Positions 26,870-34,938 of a stretch of 37,334 bases of DNA are shown here, one piece after another. The position numbers and the translations under genes are program-made. The stretch covers positions 1 to 37,334 of the forward strand of contig CAKPDY010000015.1 of NCBI GenBank assembly GCA_934149165.1, given 5' to 3'. The notes beneath the pieces were generated by a model. The model did not search any database. It saw nothing but the letters and a program-made list of their open reading frames with translations, and had not been told where the DNA came from. The stretch's first letter is position 1, and each line of letters starts with the position of its first letter. The DNA comes from an uncultured Clostridia bacterium. Its GTDB lineage: Bacteria > Bacillota > Clostridia > TANB77 > CAG-508.

Positions 26870-26910
26870 AAAAAACAGAGGTAAACAAATTATTTCCCCC
26901 TCTGTTTTTT
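26870..26910. terminator. Terminator after divIVA
   Basis: AAAAAACAGAGG (26870-26881) pairs perfectly with CCTCTGTTTTTT (26899-26910). On the minus strand it directly follows the divIVA stop and ends in a T-run. Confidence 0.9.
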
Positions 26911-26918
26911 CATATGTT

Positions 26919-27374
26919 CTAATTTTCTTTCTTCATATCCTTTATTAACTCTAATTGTGATATTAAAAGAGATTCCATTTTTGCTTTATATATATCAAAT
27001 TGTTTTTCTATTTCATCTATTTCCTTCTTTTTAAAAACTAAAGATTGATTTAACGAATCTAAAGACTGTTTAGCAGAACCTTCTGCTTCTTTAATAATTT
27101 GTTCTGCCTGTTGTTTTGCTGTATTTTTTACTTCATCTGCTGCTGATTGTGCTATAACCAATGTATTTTGAAGCGTACTTTCTATTGTTTTATAATGAAC
27201 TAAATCATTTTCTAATTGTGTAATTTTTCTGTCTTTTTCAGATATATCTCTACATTTTTGTTCATATTCAACAGTAAGTTGATCTAAAAAATCATCTACT
27301 TCTTCTACACTATATCCGTTAACCATTTGTTTGGAAAATTTTTTGTTTTCTATATCTAGTGGTGTAATATTCAT
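26919..27374 (-). CDS. divIVA: DivIVA-family septum/pole organiser
   Basis: A 151-residue DivIVA/GpsB-type protein. The N-terminal membrane-binding domain has ITPLDIENKKFS and NGYSVEEVDDFLDQL (about 3-33), followed by a long coiled coil (35-145). DivIVA senses negative membrane curvature at the septum and poles. It lies about 24 bases downstream of sepF, the conserved Gram-positive division cluster, and ends at a strong terminator. Confidence 0.93.
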   Translation of the reverse strand: MNITPLDIENKKFSKQMVNGYSVEEVDDFLDQLTVEYEQKCRDISEKDRKITQLENDLVHYKTIESTLQNTLVIAQSAADEVKNTAKQQAEQIIKEAEGSAKQSLDSLNQSLVFKKKEIDEIEKQFDIYKAKMESLLISQLELIKDMKKEN

Positions 27375-27398
27375 ACTATTCCCTCCATCTTTTTATGA

Positions 27399-27878
27399 TT
27401 AATCATTTAAATTATTGTTTTTTAACCAAGAAACAGAAAGTTTATTTTTTATTTCTTCTCTTGCCATTTCATTTGTAATATCATAATTATAAGGTGCAAT
27501 TAAAAATATAGAATTTGAAACTTTTTGCATATGACCATCTAACGCATGTACCGCTCCACTTATAACATCTATTATTCTTCTTGCTATATCCTTATTTACA
27601 TATTCTAAATTTACTATTACAGATTTTTTTTCTTTTAGTAAATCGCATATGCTTTCAGATTGTTCGAATGATGTTGGTTGAGAAATTACCATTTTTATTT
27701 GTTGAACTTGTGGCATATTTACAACTTTATTGTTACGTTTCCCCCAAATTCTTTTTTCTTCTACTTCTTCGTTTTCTTGTTCATAATCATCCATTTCGTA
27801 TTCATTTTCATCTTCTGTATCTGCTGCTGGATCTACTCCAAATAAATCCCACACCTTATTCATTATTGCTCCTGACAT
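27399..27878 (-). CDS. sepF: Cell division protein SepF
   Basis: A 159-residue protein with an N-terminal amphipathic membrane anchor (MNKVWDLFGVD), an acidic linker (about 20-50) and the SepF domain (about 65-150; QPTSFEQSESICDLLKEKK, VNLEYVNKDIARRIIDVISG, SIFLIAP). SepF anchors and bundles FtsZ. The ATG at 27878 has AGGAGG 6 bases upstream; a second Met at codon 6 starts the conserved anchor and could also be used. It has its own promoter and leads into divIVA. Confidence 0.95.
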   Translation of the reverse strand: MSGAIMNKVWDLFGVDPAADTEDENEYEMDDYEQENEEVEEKRIWGKRNNKVVNMPQVQQIKMVISQPTSFEQSESICDLLKEKKSVIVNLEYVNKDIARRIIDVISGAVHALDGHMQKVSNSIFLIAPYNYDITNEMAREEIKNKLSVSWLKNNNLND

Positions 27879-27922
27879 AATATACCTCCTAAAAAATACT
27901 TCTCATTTGTTAGCTTGCTACT

Positions 27923-27951
27923 AGTATCTAACTTTTTTCCACTATTGTCAA
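27923..27951 (-). promoter_or_regulatory. Promoter of sepF-divIVA
   Basis: TTGACA (27946-27951, minus strand), 17-base spacer, GATACT (27923-27928). Upstream are repeated ATATTACAA motifs like those ahead of rsmD. Confidence 0.75.
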
Positions 27952-28044
27952 TAGTTTTTGGATTTTGTAATATAAAAATAATAATTCTGTAACATATTTG
28001 TAATATTTTTGTAATATTTCAAAACTTTGAAAATTATTATATTA

Positions 28045-29319
28045 TTAATTTTCTTTTCCTTTAATTAAAATTTCATCATAAAGACTTATAGATTTTTTTC
28101 CATTTAATGTATCAATATTATAATTTAACTCCTCTAACTCTGCTGTAGAGTAATTTTCTACAATAGAATATTTATCATTTTGTCTTAATAACTTTACCAA
28201 TATTTTTTCTTCATACCCTGCTCTATTTCTTACAACATAGGCAAAATCACCATCATAATGTATTGCAGAATTTGGAACTTTTATTCCAGAATCACTCCAC
28301 CAAATAATATCAAATGCAACTTTTCTATAATTTATTAATTCTTCCACTGATTTTTCTATTTCAAAAACTAATAATACTTCATCATCACTCTCATTTACTT
28401 TATGTATAATTTTTGCTGGAACCTCTTCTGAATTTGGCAATCTAACTTTTATTTTACTTCCTACTTCTGATTTTAATGCTTCCTCAGTTTTAGATAAACA
28501 TGTTATATAGCACTTAAAATTATTAATTATTTTAGCCTTTGTATTACTTGAAGCAATAATTTGACCTGTTTTTAAATTAAGTGATTCTAAAAATTGTTTG
28601 TTCAAATAATTAAAATCATTAGTAGTTAAAATATTTTCAAAATCATCAACTTTATATGATATAATTCCACTTTTATTTGCATAAATATATTTAGAATTTG
28701 TATTTAATTGACTTTCCAAATTATTTCTTTGTGTAATTAAATCTTTTATATATGAACCACTAGATGTTAAATTTCCTGCAATTTTAGCCTTTTTTGTGAT
28801 AGAATTACTTATTTCTTTTTTATATTGTTCAATTTCCTTTATATTTGTATTTTCATAGACATTTACAAGTTTTTCTTCAATCTGAGTTTCTAGTAATTTT
28901 ATATCTGAAGAAAACAAATTGTTTTCTTTTTGAAGTGCTTCTTGTATTTGAACATCTAGCTGTTTTATTTCATTATTAAGTTGTTCTTCATTTTGCATAC
29001 AATATCTATATACCGCTTCTCCATTTGCAACCTTTTTTCCTTCTGCCTTTAACTGCACTATTTGTCCATATTCACCTTCGTTTTGTATTAATTGTTCATC
29101 TCTTAATATATACCCTATAGAAGATTCTTCTTTATATATTTTTCCCTGTTCAACAATAAAAGTATCTGTAGGATTAATCAACAATTTTACCAATAAATAT
29201 ATACAATATACTAAAAATATACAAGCTAAAAATATTGCAATAATCGTTTTTTTACCATTTAATGGCTGTTTTTTTATATCATACATCATATTATTTATGC
29301 TTTTATTATTTTTCACCAT
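28045..29319 (-). CDS. HlyD-like membrane protein with coiled coil
   Basis: A 424-residue protein with one N-terminal membrane helix (about 25-47), a biotinyl/lipoyl-like half-motif (about 65-105), a long coiled coil (110-220), then the closing beta-barrel segments (about 260-410; KIKVRLPNSEEVPAKIIH, GIKVPNSAIHYDGDFAYVV). This is the layout of HlyD/MacA-type adaptors, which in Gram-positives serve export complexes or sit alone ahead of sepF in Clostridia. The start overlaps miaA by 14 bases, so it is coupled to mutL-miaA. No transporter partner is adjacent, so its role is open. Confidence 0.82.
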   Translation of the reverse strand: MVKNNKSINNMMYDIKKQPLNGKKTIIAIFLACIFLVYCIYLLVKLLINPTDTFIVEQGKIYKEESSIGYILRDEQLIQNEGEYGQIVQLKAEGKKVANGEAVYRYCMQNEEQLNNEIKQLDVQIQEALQKENNLFSSDIKLLETQIEEKLVNVYENTNIKEIEQYKKEISNSITKKAKIAGNLTSSGSYIKDLITQRNNLESQLNTNSKYIYANKSGIISYKVDDFENILTTNDFNYLNKQFLESLNLKTGQIIASSNTKAKIINNFKCYITCLSKTEEALKSEVGSKIKVRLPNSEEVPAKIIHKVNESDDEVLLVFEIEKSVEELINYRKVAFDIIWWSDSGIKVPNSAIHYDGDFAYVVRNRAGYEEKILVKLLRQNDKYSIVENYSTAELEELNYNIDTLNGKKSISLYDEILIKGKEN

Positions 29320-30247
29320 TAACTCCCTCCAAAATAATATTTATATTATTTTGTATACTATCTAAACCATTAATCCATATTATTTGTTTATTTCTTCTAA
29401 ACCAAGTTAATTGTCTTTTAGCGTAATGCCTAGTTTCAAGCTTAATTTTTTCAACCATTTCTTCAAAAGTAATTTCATTATTTAGATATGTTACAACTTC
29501 TTTATAACCTAATCCTTGAATTGCAGTTGGTAATTCCTTATATTTGCTAATTAATTTTTTTACCTCATCAATAAGACCATTATTAATCATAATATCTACT
29601 CTTTTGTTAATTCTTTCATATAATTTTTCTCTTTCCATATCAATACCAAAAACAATAAAATTATATGGATTCTCTAATTTTTTAGACTCTATCTCTTGTT
29701 CAGTTTTTGTTTTTCCTGTTGAATGAAATATTTCTAAAACTCTAAAAATTCTTTTTTTGTCATTAATACTTATCTTTTCCATTGCTTGCTCATCTATTTT
29801 TTTAGCCATATCATATACTTTCTCTAATCCATTTTCTTCAGCAATTTTTTCTAATTCATTCCTATATTGTAAATCAACCTCATAATCATCATAATTTATT
29901 CCATTTACTAAAGAATCTACATATAAACCTGTTCCGCCAACTATTATAGGTGTTTTTCCTTTTTTTATAATTTCTTCTATACAATTTGTTGCATCCTTCT
30001 TAAAGTTTGCAACACTATATCTAACAGTAGGAGAAACACTTCCAATTAAATAATGCTGTATTCCTTCCATTTCTTGCACAGTAGGTTTTGCTGTTCCTAT
30101 ATCCATATCTTCGTATATTTGCATTGAATCTGCTGATACAATCTCTCCATTTATCTCTTTTGCAAGTTTTATTGATAAAGCTGTTTTACCTGACGCTGTT
30201 GGACCACATATTACTATAACTTTAGGTTTCTCCACATAAATCTCCAC
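29306..30247 (-). CDS. miaA: tRNA dimethylallyltransferase MiaA
   Basis: A 313-residue enzyme adding an isopentenyl group to N6 of A37 in tRNAs that read U-starting codons. Walker A is GPTASGKTALS (about 15-23), followed by the substrate motifs SADSMQIYEDMDIGTAKP and GGTGLYVDSLV, and the C-terminal QLTWFRRNKQIIWI. Normal length. It sits between mutL and the HlyD-like gene; mutL-miaA is a conserved pair. Confidence 0.96.
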   Translation of the reverse strand: MEIYVEKPKVIVICGPTASGKTALSIKLAKEINGEIVSADSMQIYEDMDIGTAKPTVQEMEGIQHYLIGSVSPTVRYSVANFKKDATNCIEEIIKKGKTPIIVGGTGLYVDSLVNGINYDDYEVDLQYRNELEKIAEENGLEKVYDMAKKIDEQAMEKISINDKKRIFRVLEIFHSTGKTKTEQEIESKKLENPYNFIVFGIDMEREKLYERINKRVDIMINNGLIDEVKKLISKYKELPTAIQGLGYKEVVTYLNNEITFEEMVEKIKLETRHYAKRQLTWFRRNKQIIWINGLDSIQNNINIILEGVNGEK

Positions 30248-30273
30248 CTTTCATACTTTTTACTATACAAAAT

Positions 30274-32757
30274 TTATCTTCTTGAAAATTTCTTTTCAAT
30301 ATCTATTTGAGACATTCTAATTGCTGTTGGTCTTCCATGTGGACATGTAAACGGATTTGGTAATACCAATAGCTGTTGCATTAAATTATCCACTTCTTGA
30401 ACATTCAAAGCCATCTTTGCCTTAACTGCTGCCTTACATGCCACTGTAGCAATAAACTTTTCCTCAATTTCCTGTTTTGCTGTTCTTGCAACAGTATTTA
30501 TTTCATCTAATGTTTCTAAAAACAATTCTTTAGTATCTAAATCTATACATATATTAGGAACACCATTTAATTTTATAGTATTTTCACCAAACTCTTCTAA
30601 ATCAAACCCAGCTTTTCTAAACAACTGCATATTATCTTTTGCTATTCCCATTTCTCTATGTGTTAAATTTATAATATCTGGCAATAACATTAATTGTGAA
30701 TCTTTATCAGTTTCACTATAATAATTTTTCTTAACCTTTTCATACAAAATTCTTTCATGTGCTGCATGCTGATCTATTATATACATATCTTTTTCATATT
30801 CTATAATTATATATGTGTCAAATGCTATTCCTATAAATTTATAAACAGGTTTATTAAAAATACTTCTATTATTAAATAATGATATATTTTCTGCTGTTTT
30901 TAAATCTTCTTGTTTTATTGTATACCCTTTTTCTTCTTCATTTACTTTATTTTTGTTAGATATATTAGTACCAAACATTTTTGCATACATCTCTTCAAAA
31001 CTTGTATCATTTTTCTTTTGCTCTTTATTTTCACTGTTTTTTGCAGTAAAAACATTATTTAAACTTTCAGGTTCGTTCTCCTTTTGTTGTACACTTTCAA
31101 TATTTTTATTTAATTGCGTATTATCTTCAATTTGTTGTGTACTATCTTCAGTTTGCTCCGCAATATTCTCAACTTTTTGCATTTCATTTTCATTTTGATT
31201 TATATTATTTTCAATTTTTACATCACTACTTGCATTATTATTTGTAATATTATCTGTACTGTTATTTATACTATCAATTTGAGTTGGCTTTAAATTCAAC
31301 TTTTCCAAATTTTCATCTAGCTCTTTTATCAATTTTTGTAAATTGCTATTTGGTTCAACATTTAAATTATCTATACCATAATCTTTACTTAAACTATTAT
31401 TCTTTTTTTCAAAACTTTTTAATTCAATTCCACCATCTTGCTTAACAATAAGATTATCATAATGTTGTTCATCAGTATTGTAATTTTCGTTGTTTTTTAA
31501 ACTTCCTAATATCTCTTCTTTTTCATGTTTTAATTTATCATTATATAATTGTTCAACTACATTACTATCATTTAAACCAAATTCATTTTTAGAATTATGC
31601 ATTATATTCTTAAGAAATCCGCCAATTCCCTTATTATCTTCCAATTTACTAGCTTCATTTTCAGAATTGTTAACATCTACCAATTTATTATCTATTTTTT
31701 CTAATTCATCTATATAATTTTTTTTCATATTTGCCTCATTTGGCATTGTATTATTTTGTCCAAAAATATTACCCTTTAATAAAGCTTCTTTTATTGCATG
31801 ATACACTAATTTAAATATTTTGTTTTCTTCTTGAAAACGAACTTCCAACTTAGCAGGATGTACATTAACATCTAATTTATGTGGATCCACCTCAATATTT
31901 AATATTAAAAATCCATATTTACCAACTGTTAACATTCCTTTAAAACCTTGTTCTGCAGCACTTGTTAATGTTTTATCTTTTACATATCTTTTATTAACAA
32001 AAAACAACTGATTAGCCCTGTTTGAACGAGCTATACATGGTTTTCCTATAACACCCTTTACAGCCATATCTTCAAAATAATATTCAACATTAATTATATT
32101 TTCCGCAATATCTTTTCCATAAATTCCATAAACAATATCCTTAACATTACCATTTCCAGATGTTTGAACTACTGTTTTTCCAGAATTAATAAATTTAATT
32201 GCTATATTAGGATTTACAAGTGCAATCCTATTTATAACATCTTCTATATAACCAGATTCAGTAAAATCTTTTTTTAAAAATTTATATCTAACAGGTGTAT
32301 TAAAAAATAAATTTTCTATAGTAATTGTAGTACCTTTAGGGCACCCAATTTCTCCCTTTTCTATTATTTTTCCACCTTCAACAACTATTCTATGACCAAC
32401 ATGGCTATCTTCAGTTTTAGTCACCAATTCAACTCTTGCAATTGCTGCAATACTAGCTAAAGCTTCACCCCTAAATCCCATAGATTTAACAGTTTCCAAG
32501 TCCTCTGCATTTCTTATTTTACTTGTTGCATGTCTTTCAAATGCTATTTCCAAATCATCTGCCTGAAAGCCCTTCCCATTGTCAGTAATACGAATATATG
32601 ATATTCCTCCATTTTTTATTTCTACAGAAATATTATTTGCTCCTGCATCTATTGAATTTTCTACTACTTCCTTTACTACTGATGCTGGTCTTTCAATAAC
32701 CTCACCAGCAGCTATTTTATTAATTGTCAAATCATCTAATAATACTATATTTCCCAT
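30274..32757 (-). CDS. mutL: DNA mismatch repair protein MutL
   Basis: An 827-residue MutL, longer than the usual 600-650 because of a low-complexity Asn/Glu/Gln linker (about 340-610). The N-terminal GHKL ATPase has ENSIDAGA, DNGKGF and GFRGEALASI. The C-terminal domain has DQHAAHERILYEK (endonuclease metal motif), CKAAVKA and CPHGRPT, so it should be a nicking MutL as in bacteria without MutH. It starts at ATG 32757 with GGAGG and a promoter upstream. mutS, usually just before it, is not in the window; the upstream DNA is the divergent Cys-rich pair instead. Confidence 0.96.
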   Translation of the reverse strand: MGNIVLLDDLTINKIAAGEVIERPASVVKEVVENSIDAGANNISVEIKNGGISYIRITDNGKGFQADDLEIAFERHATSKIRNAEDLETVKSMGFRGEALASIAAIARVELVTKTEDSHVGHRIVVEGGKIIEKGEIGCPKGTTITIENLFFNTPVRYKFLKKDFTESGYIEDVINRIALVNPNIAIKFINSGKTVVQTSGNGNVKDIVYGIYGKDIAENIINVEYYFEDMAVKGVIGKPCIARSNRANQLFFVNKRYVKDKTLTSAAEQGFKGMLTVGKYGFLILNIEVDPHKLDVNVHPAKLEVRFQEENKIFKLVYHAIKEALLKGNIFGQNNTMPNEANMKKNYIDELEKIDNKLVDVNNSENEASKLEDNKGIGGFLKNIMHNSKNEFGLNDSNVVEQLYNDKLKHEKEEILGSLKNNENYNTDEQHYDNLIVKQDGGIELKSFEKKNNSLSKDYGIDNLNVEPNSNLQKLIKELDENLEKLNLKPTQIDSINNSTDNITNNNASSDVKIENNINQNENEMQKVENIAEQTEDSTQQIEDNTQLNKNIESVQQKENEPESLNNVFTAKNSENKEQKKNDTSFEEMYAKMFGTNISNKNKVNEEEKGYTIKQEDLKTAENISLFNNRSIFNKPVYKFIGIAFDTYIIIEYEKDMYIIDQHAAHERILYEKVKKNYYSETDKDSQLMLLPDIINLTHREMGIAKDNMQLFRKAGFDLEEFGENTIKLNGVPNICIDLDTKELFLETLDEINTVARTAKQEIEEKFIATVACKAAVKAKMALNVQEVDNLMQQLLVLPNPFTCPHGRPTAIRMSQIDIEKKFSRR

Positions 32758-32799
32758 TTAACTTCCTCCAAAATATCTTTTGTCTACTTATACCTTGAG

Positions 32800-32829
32800 A
32801 TTATATCACTAATTTATAAACTTTGTATA
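32800..32829 (-). promoter_or_regulatory. Promoter of mutL-miaA
   Basis: An extended -10, TGATATAAT (TATAAT at 32800-32805 on the minus strand), with TATACA about 18 bases upstream as a weak -35. Confidence 0.65.
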
Positions 32830-32923
32830 GATATTTTTCAATTTTATTAACACTTTTTGTTTTTTTGAATAGTATATATCATACTAAAGAACAAAAATAA
32901 AGTTCTTTTCAGGAGGTACCATT

Positions 32924-33037
32924 ATGGGAAATTGTTGTTGTAATAATAGTGAAATTTTATGGTTCATTATTTTATTCTTACTTCTTTTCTGTTGTTGTGG
33001 AAACAACAATAATTGTGGTTGCAACTGTGGTTGCTAA
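32924..33037 (+). CDS. Cys-rich small membrane peptide 1 (37 aa)
   Basis: ATG 32924 follows AGGAGG (32911-32916) and encodes 37 residues: MGNCCCNN, a hydrophobic helix EILWFIILFLLLF, then CCCGNNNNCGCNCGC. Ten cysteines in 37 residues around one membrane helix resembles the short Cys-rich proteins annotated in Clostridia as chorion-class or YjcZ-like sporulation-associated peptides. Function unknown. A small hairpin (AAAGAAC/GTTCTTT) lies in the 5' leader. A second, similar gene follows within 55 bases. Confidence 0.75.
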   Translation: MGNCCCNNSEILWFIILFLLLFCCCGNNNNCGCNCGC

Positions 33038-33089
33038 CACAATTATCTAAGTTTAGTAAACTTCTTACTTATGGAAAGGAGGGGATTTT

Positions 33090-33215
33090 ATGCCAGAAAA
33101 CAGAGGTTGTGGATGCGGATGTGGTTTTGGTTTTGGAAATGACTGCATTTGGATTATTATTGTTCTTATATTAATATGCTGTTGTTGTGGTGGCAATAAC
33201 AATGGTTGTTGCTAA
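33090..33215 (+). CDS. Cys-rich small membrane peptide 2 (41 aa)
   Basis: ATG 33090 follows AAAGGAGGGG and encodes 41 residues. A Gly/Cys-rich head (RGCGCGCGFGFGND) precedes a hydrophobic helix (CIWIIIVLILI), then CCCCGGNNNGCC. It is clearly a paralogue of the peptide just upstream in layout and composition. The two form a small operon diverging from mutL and ending at the terminator near 33274-33322. A metal-, redox- or spore-related role would be guesswork. Confidence 0.75.
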   Translation: MPENRGCGCGCGFGFGNDCIWIIIVLILICCCCGGNNNGCC

Positions 33216-33273
33216 AATTTAATTTTATTTTAATAAGAGTTAGGTATTTTGTTTATCATTATATTTAGAACTT

Positions 33274-33322
33274 AAAAAAATAAATAGCAGAATAGAGTTT
33301 TTCTTTCTGCTATTTATTTTTT
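33274..33322. terminator. Terminator after the Cys-rich pair
   Basis: AAAAAAATAAATAGCAGAA (33274-33292) pairs with the complementary run ending 33323, with a 12-base loop and a T-run on the plus strand. Confidence 0.85.
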
Positions 33323-33420
33323 TATAATATAAATATATTATATTTTCTAAAACTTGCCCTATACTAGCTACTTATTTTTATAATTATTACTATAGTTTGG
33401 CGTATTTTGTTGTATAATTA

Positions 33421-33495
33421 TAATAATTTTGCAATATTTTTGTAATATTTACCATTTCCTCTTTAACATGTGCTTTTGCAAATATTACAATATTC
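33421..33495. repeat. AT-rich dispersed repeat copy A with internal inverted repeat
   Basis: Positions 33421-33461 (TAATAATTTTGCAA then GTAATATTTACCATTT) are nearly the same as 34648-34686. Copy A also has an imperfect inverse partner at about 33472-33492 (GCAAATATTACAATATT), giving a long hairpin. The stretch 33323-33536 holds no gene. Confidence 0.6.
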
Positions 33496-33536
33496 ACAGT
33501 AAGACCTAGGTTTGGTAACTCCATACTAAGCATATG

Positions 33537-33962
33537 TTAAGTACACTTCCACCTAGGCATTTTTCTTTTTCTACCTTTCTTTTTTCTTGAATCTCCGTTT
33601 TAAGCTATTAAGTAACATGCATAACGAGTTAGCCTATAATCTTTTTGTTTTCTTTCTGCACCAGAACCAATCTGAACCATTTTATCGATGTCAATAAAAT
33701 GGTTAAATACATTGATACTACTATTTTCACAGGATATTTTTGCTTTTTCAAAGTTTTGCCAATTTGCATATTGTAAAATAGTCATTAATTCTCTAGCATA
33801 CCAAATTTCAATAACATCTTCATCAATATGCTTGATATCCTCAAATTAAAAAAATGCATTTATGTCTTCTTCCATATTCTTTAAGTCCACATTTTTGATA
33901 ACATCTATATGCTCTTTCATTTACAGATAATAATCATTTAATGTTGGTAATCTATAATTCAT
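33537..33962 (-). pseudogene. dinD: Truncated dinD (DNA-damage-inducible protein D) remnant
   Basis: One minus-strand frame reads FEDIKHIDED, EIWYARELMTILQYANWQNF, SSINVFNHFIDIDKMVQ, GSGAERKQKDYRLTRYACYL and NGDSRK. These are DinD/BRO-like sequences, but the frame is cut by TAA at 33921-33923, 33846-33848 and 33600-33602. The last one replaces the conserved Gln before NGDPR. After NGDSRK the similarity stops and unrelated basic residues lead to TAA 33537-33539, so the C-terminal half is gone. DinD inhibits RecA filaments in E. coli. Here it is a decayed copy, probably from a mobile element. Confidence 0.8.
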
Positions 33963-33966
33963 TTTT

Positions 33967-34536
33967 CTATTCACTTCCTAAAACAATATTACAAATCAAT
34001 TTGTATTGTTCCCTAAAATTTTCTTTTGTTCTATCACTTAAATCATTATAATCTTTTTCAAAGCATTCTTTTAACCAATTTCTTACCTCATTAAGATTAA
34101 TTTTATTCCTGTTATATGCTGAATTAAATAACATTGGAATATTATCAAAATGAGCAATAATATCACCGTCAGCAACACATAAATCTTCAATATTTGTTGC
34201 ATTTTTACTACTTCTATGGTTATATACACAACTCAATACTCTATCCATTTTTTCTTTTGGATAATCATATTTATTTAATATTTCTTCAGCTAATATTTTA
34301 CCATTTATGTGATGATCTTTTCTTTCTCCTACTTTACAAATAAGAGCTATATCATGTAATAGTGCACCAAGTTTTACGATTTCTTTATCTGCCCCATATT
34401 GTTCTGCTAATTTCTGACTTTCTATATAAACATATTTTATGTGTTCATTCCAAAAGTCATAATGATCCTCTGAACTGTTTTTATATTCGTTTATTTTATC
34501 TTTTACTTCTTTTTCAATTAAATCTATAATATTCAT
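33967..34536 (-). CDS. HD-domain phosphohydrolase-like protein
   Basis: An intact protein of about 189 residues with the HD signature: histidine in FWNEHIKYV (about 29), the LLHDIALI doublet (about 63), HHINGKILAEE and a distal aspartate in CVADGDIIAH. HD proteins hydrolyse nucleotides or phosphoesters using bound metal. I start at ATG 34534-34536, 8 bases after AAGGGG; upstream in-frame codons overlap that site. It lies between the dinD remnant and the nucleotidyltransferase/kinase-like gene and is bracketed by the two copies of an AT-rich repeat. Substrate unknown; it could be a lone nucleotidase. Confidence 0.78.
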   Translation of the reverse strand: MNIIDLIEKEVKDKINEYKNSSEDHYDFWNEHIKYVYIESQKLAEQYGADKEIVKLGALLHDIALICKVGERKDHHINGKILAEEILNKYDYPKEKMDRVLSCVYNHRSSKNATNIEDLCVADGDIIAHFDNIPMLFNSAYNRNKINLNEVRNWLKECFEKDYNDLSDRTKENFREQYKLICNIVLGSE

Positions 34537-34545
34537 TATCATCAC

Positions 34546-34938
34546 CCCTTTTATATTTTTCTTAAATCGTACCTATATCCTACTTTCTTTTAGCATACTT
34601 TTCTAATTATATCAATTGTTTTTCTTTTTATTTTTCTTTAATAATTTTAATAATTTTGCAAATTTTAGTAATATTTACCATTTTTTCTCCAAATTATTGA
34701 ATTTTAATCCATCTTTTGTTACAATTTCTTCAAACATAGATATTTTCCTTTCTTTTGTGTTTTCGACAACCACATTGTATTGGATTATCTATGTTTTTTC
34801 AATATATTTATTAAAAAATATAAGTAGACAGAATTTTATGTTCATTTTGCCTACTTTAATTTTACACTAACCATATAAGTGGGCATATAATTAAAATAAA
34901 TGGGTGATAAATGTGTATTTTCAATTGTCTTCAATATT
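34546..34938. other. Gene-free stretch with dispersed repeat copy B
   Basis: No convincing coding frame; the longest plus-strand frame is phenylalanine/asparagine low-complexity from AT-rich DNA. Positions 34648-34686 repeat 33421-33461 almost exactly. The remainder likely holds the promoter of the HD gene. Confidence 0.5.

Noticed and set aside
33537..33962. Reassignment of TAA to glutamine in dinD
   Set aside because: All other genes in the window end in ordinary TAA, TAG or TGA stops without readthrough; the dinD frame is also truncated, so decay is simpler.
34616..34870. Plus-strand frame of 84 codons rich in Phe and Asn
   Set aside because: Low-complexity translation of AT-rich intergenic DNA containing a dispersed repeat; no binding site.
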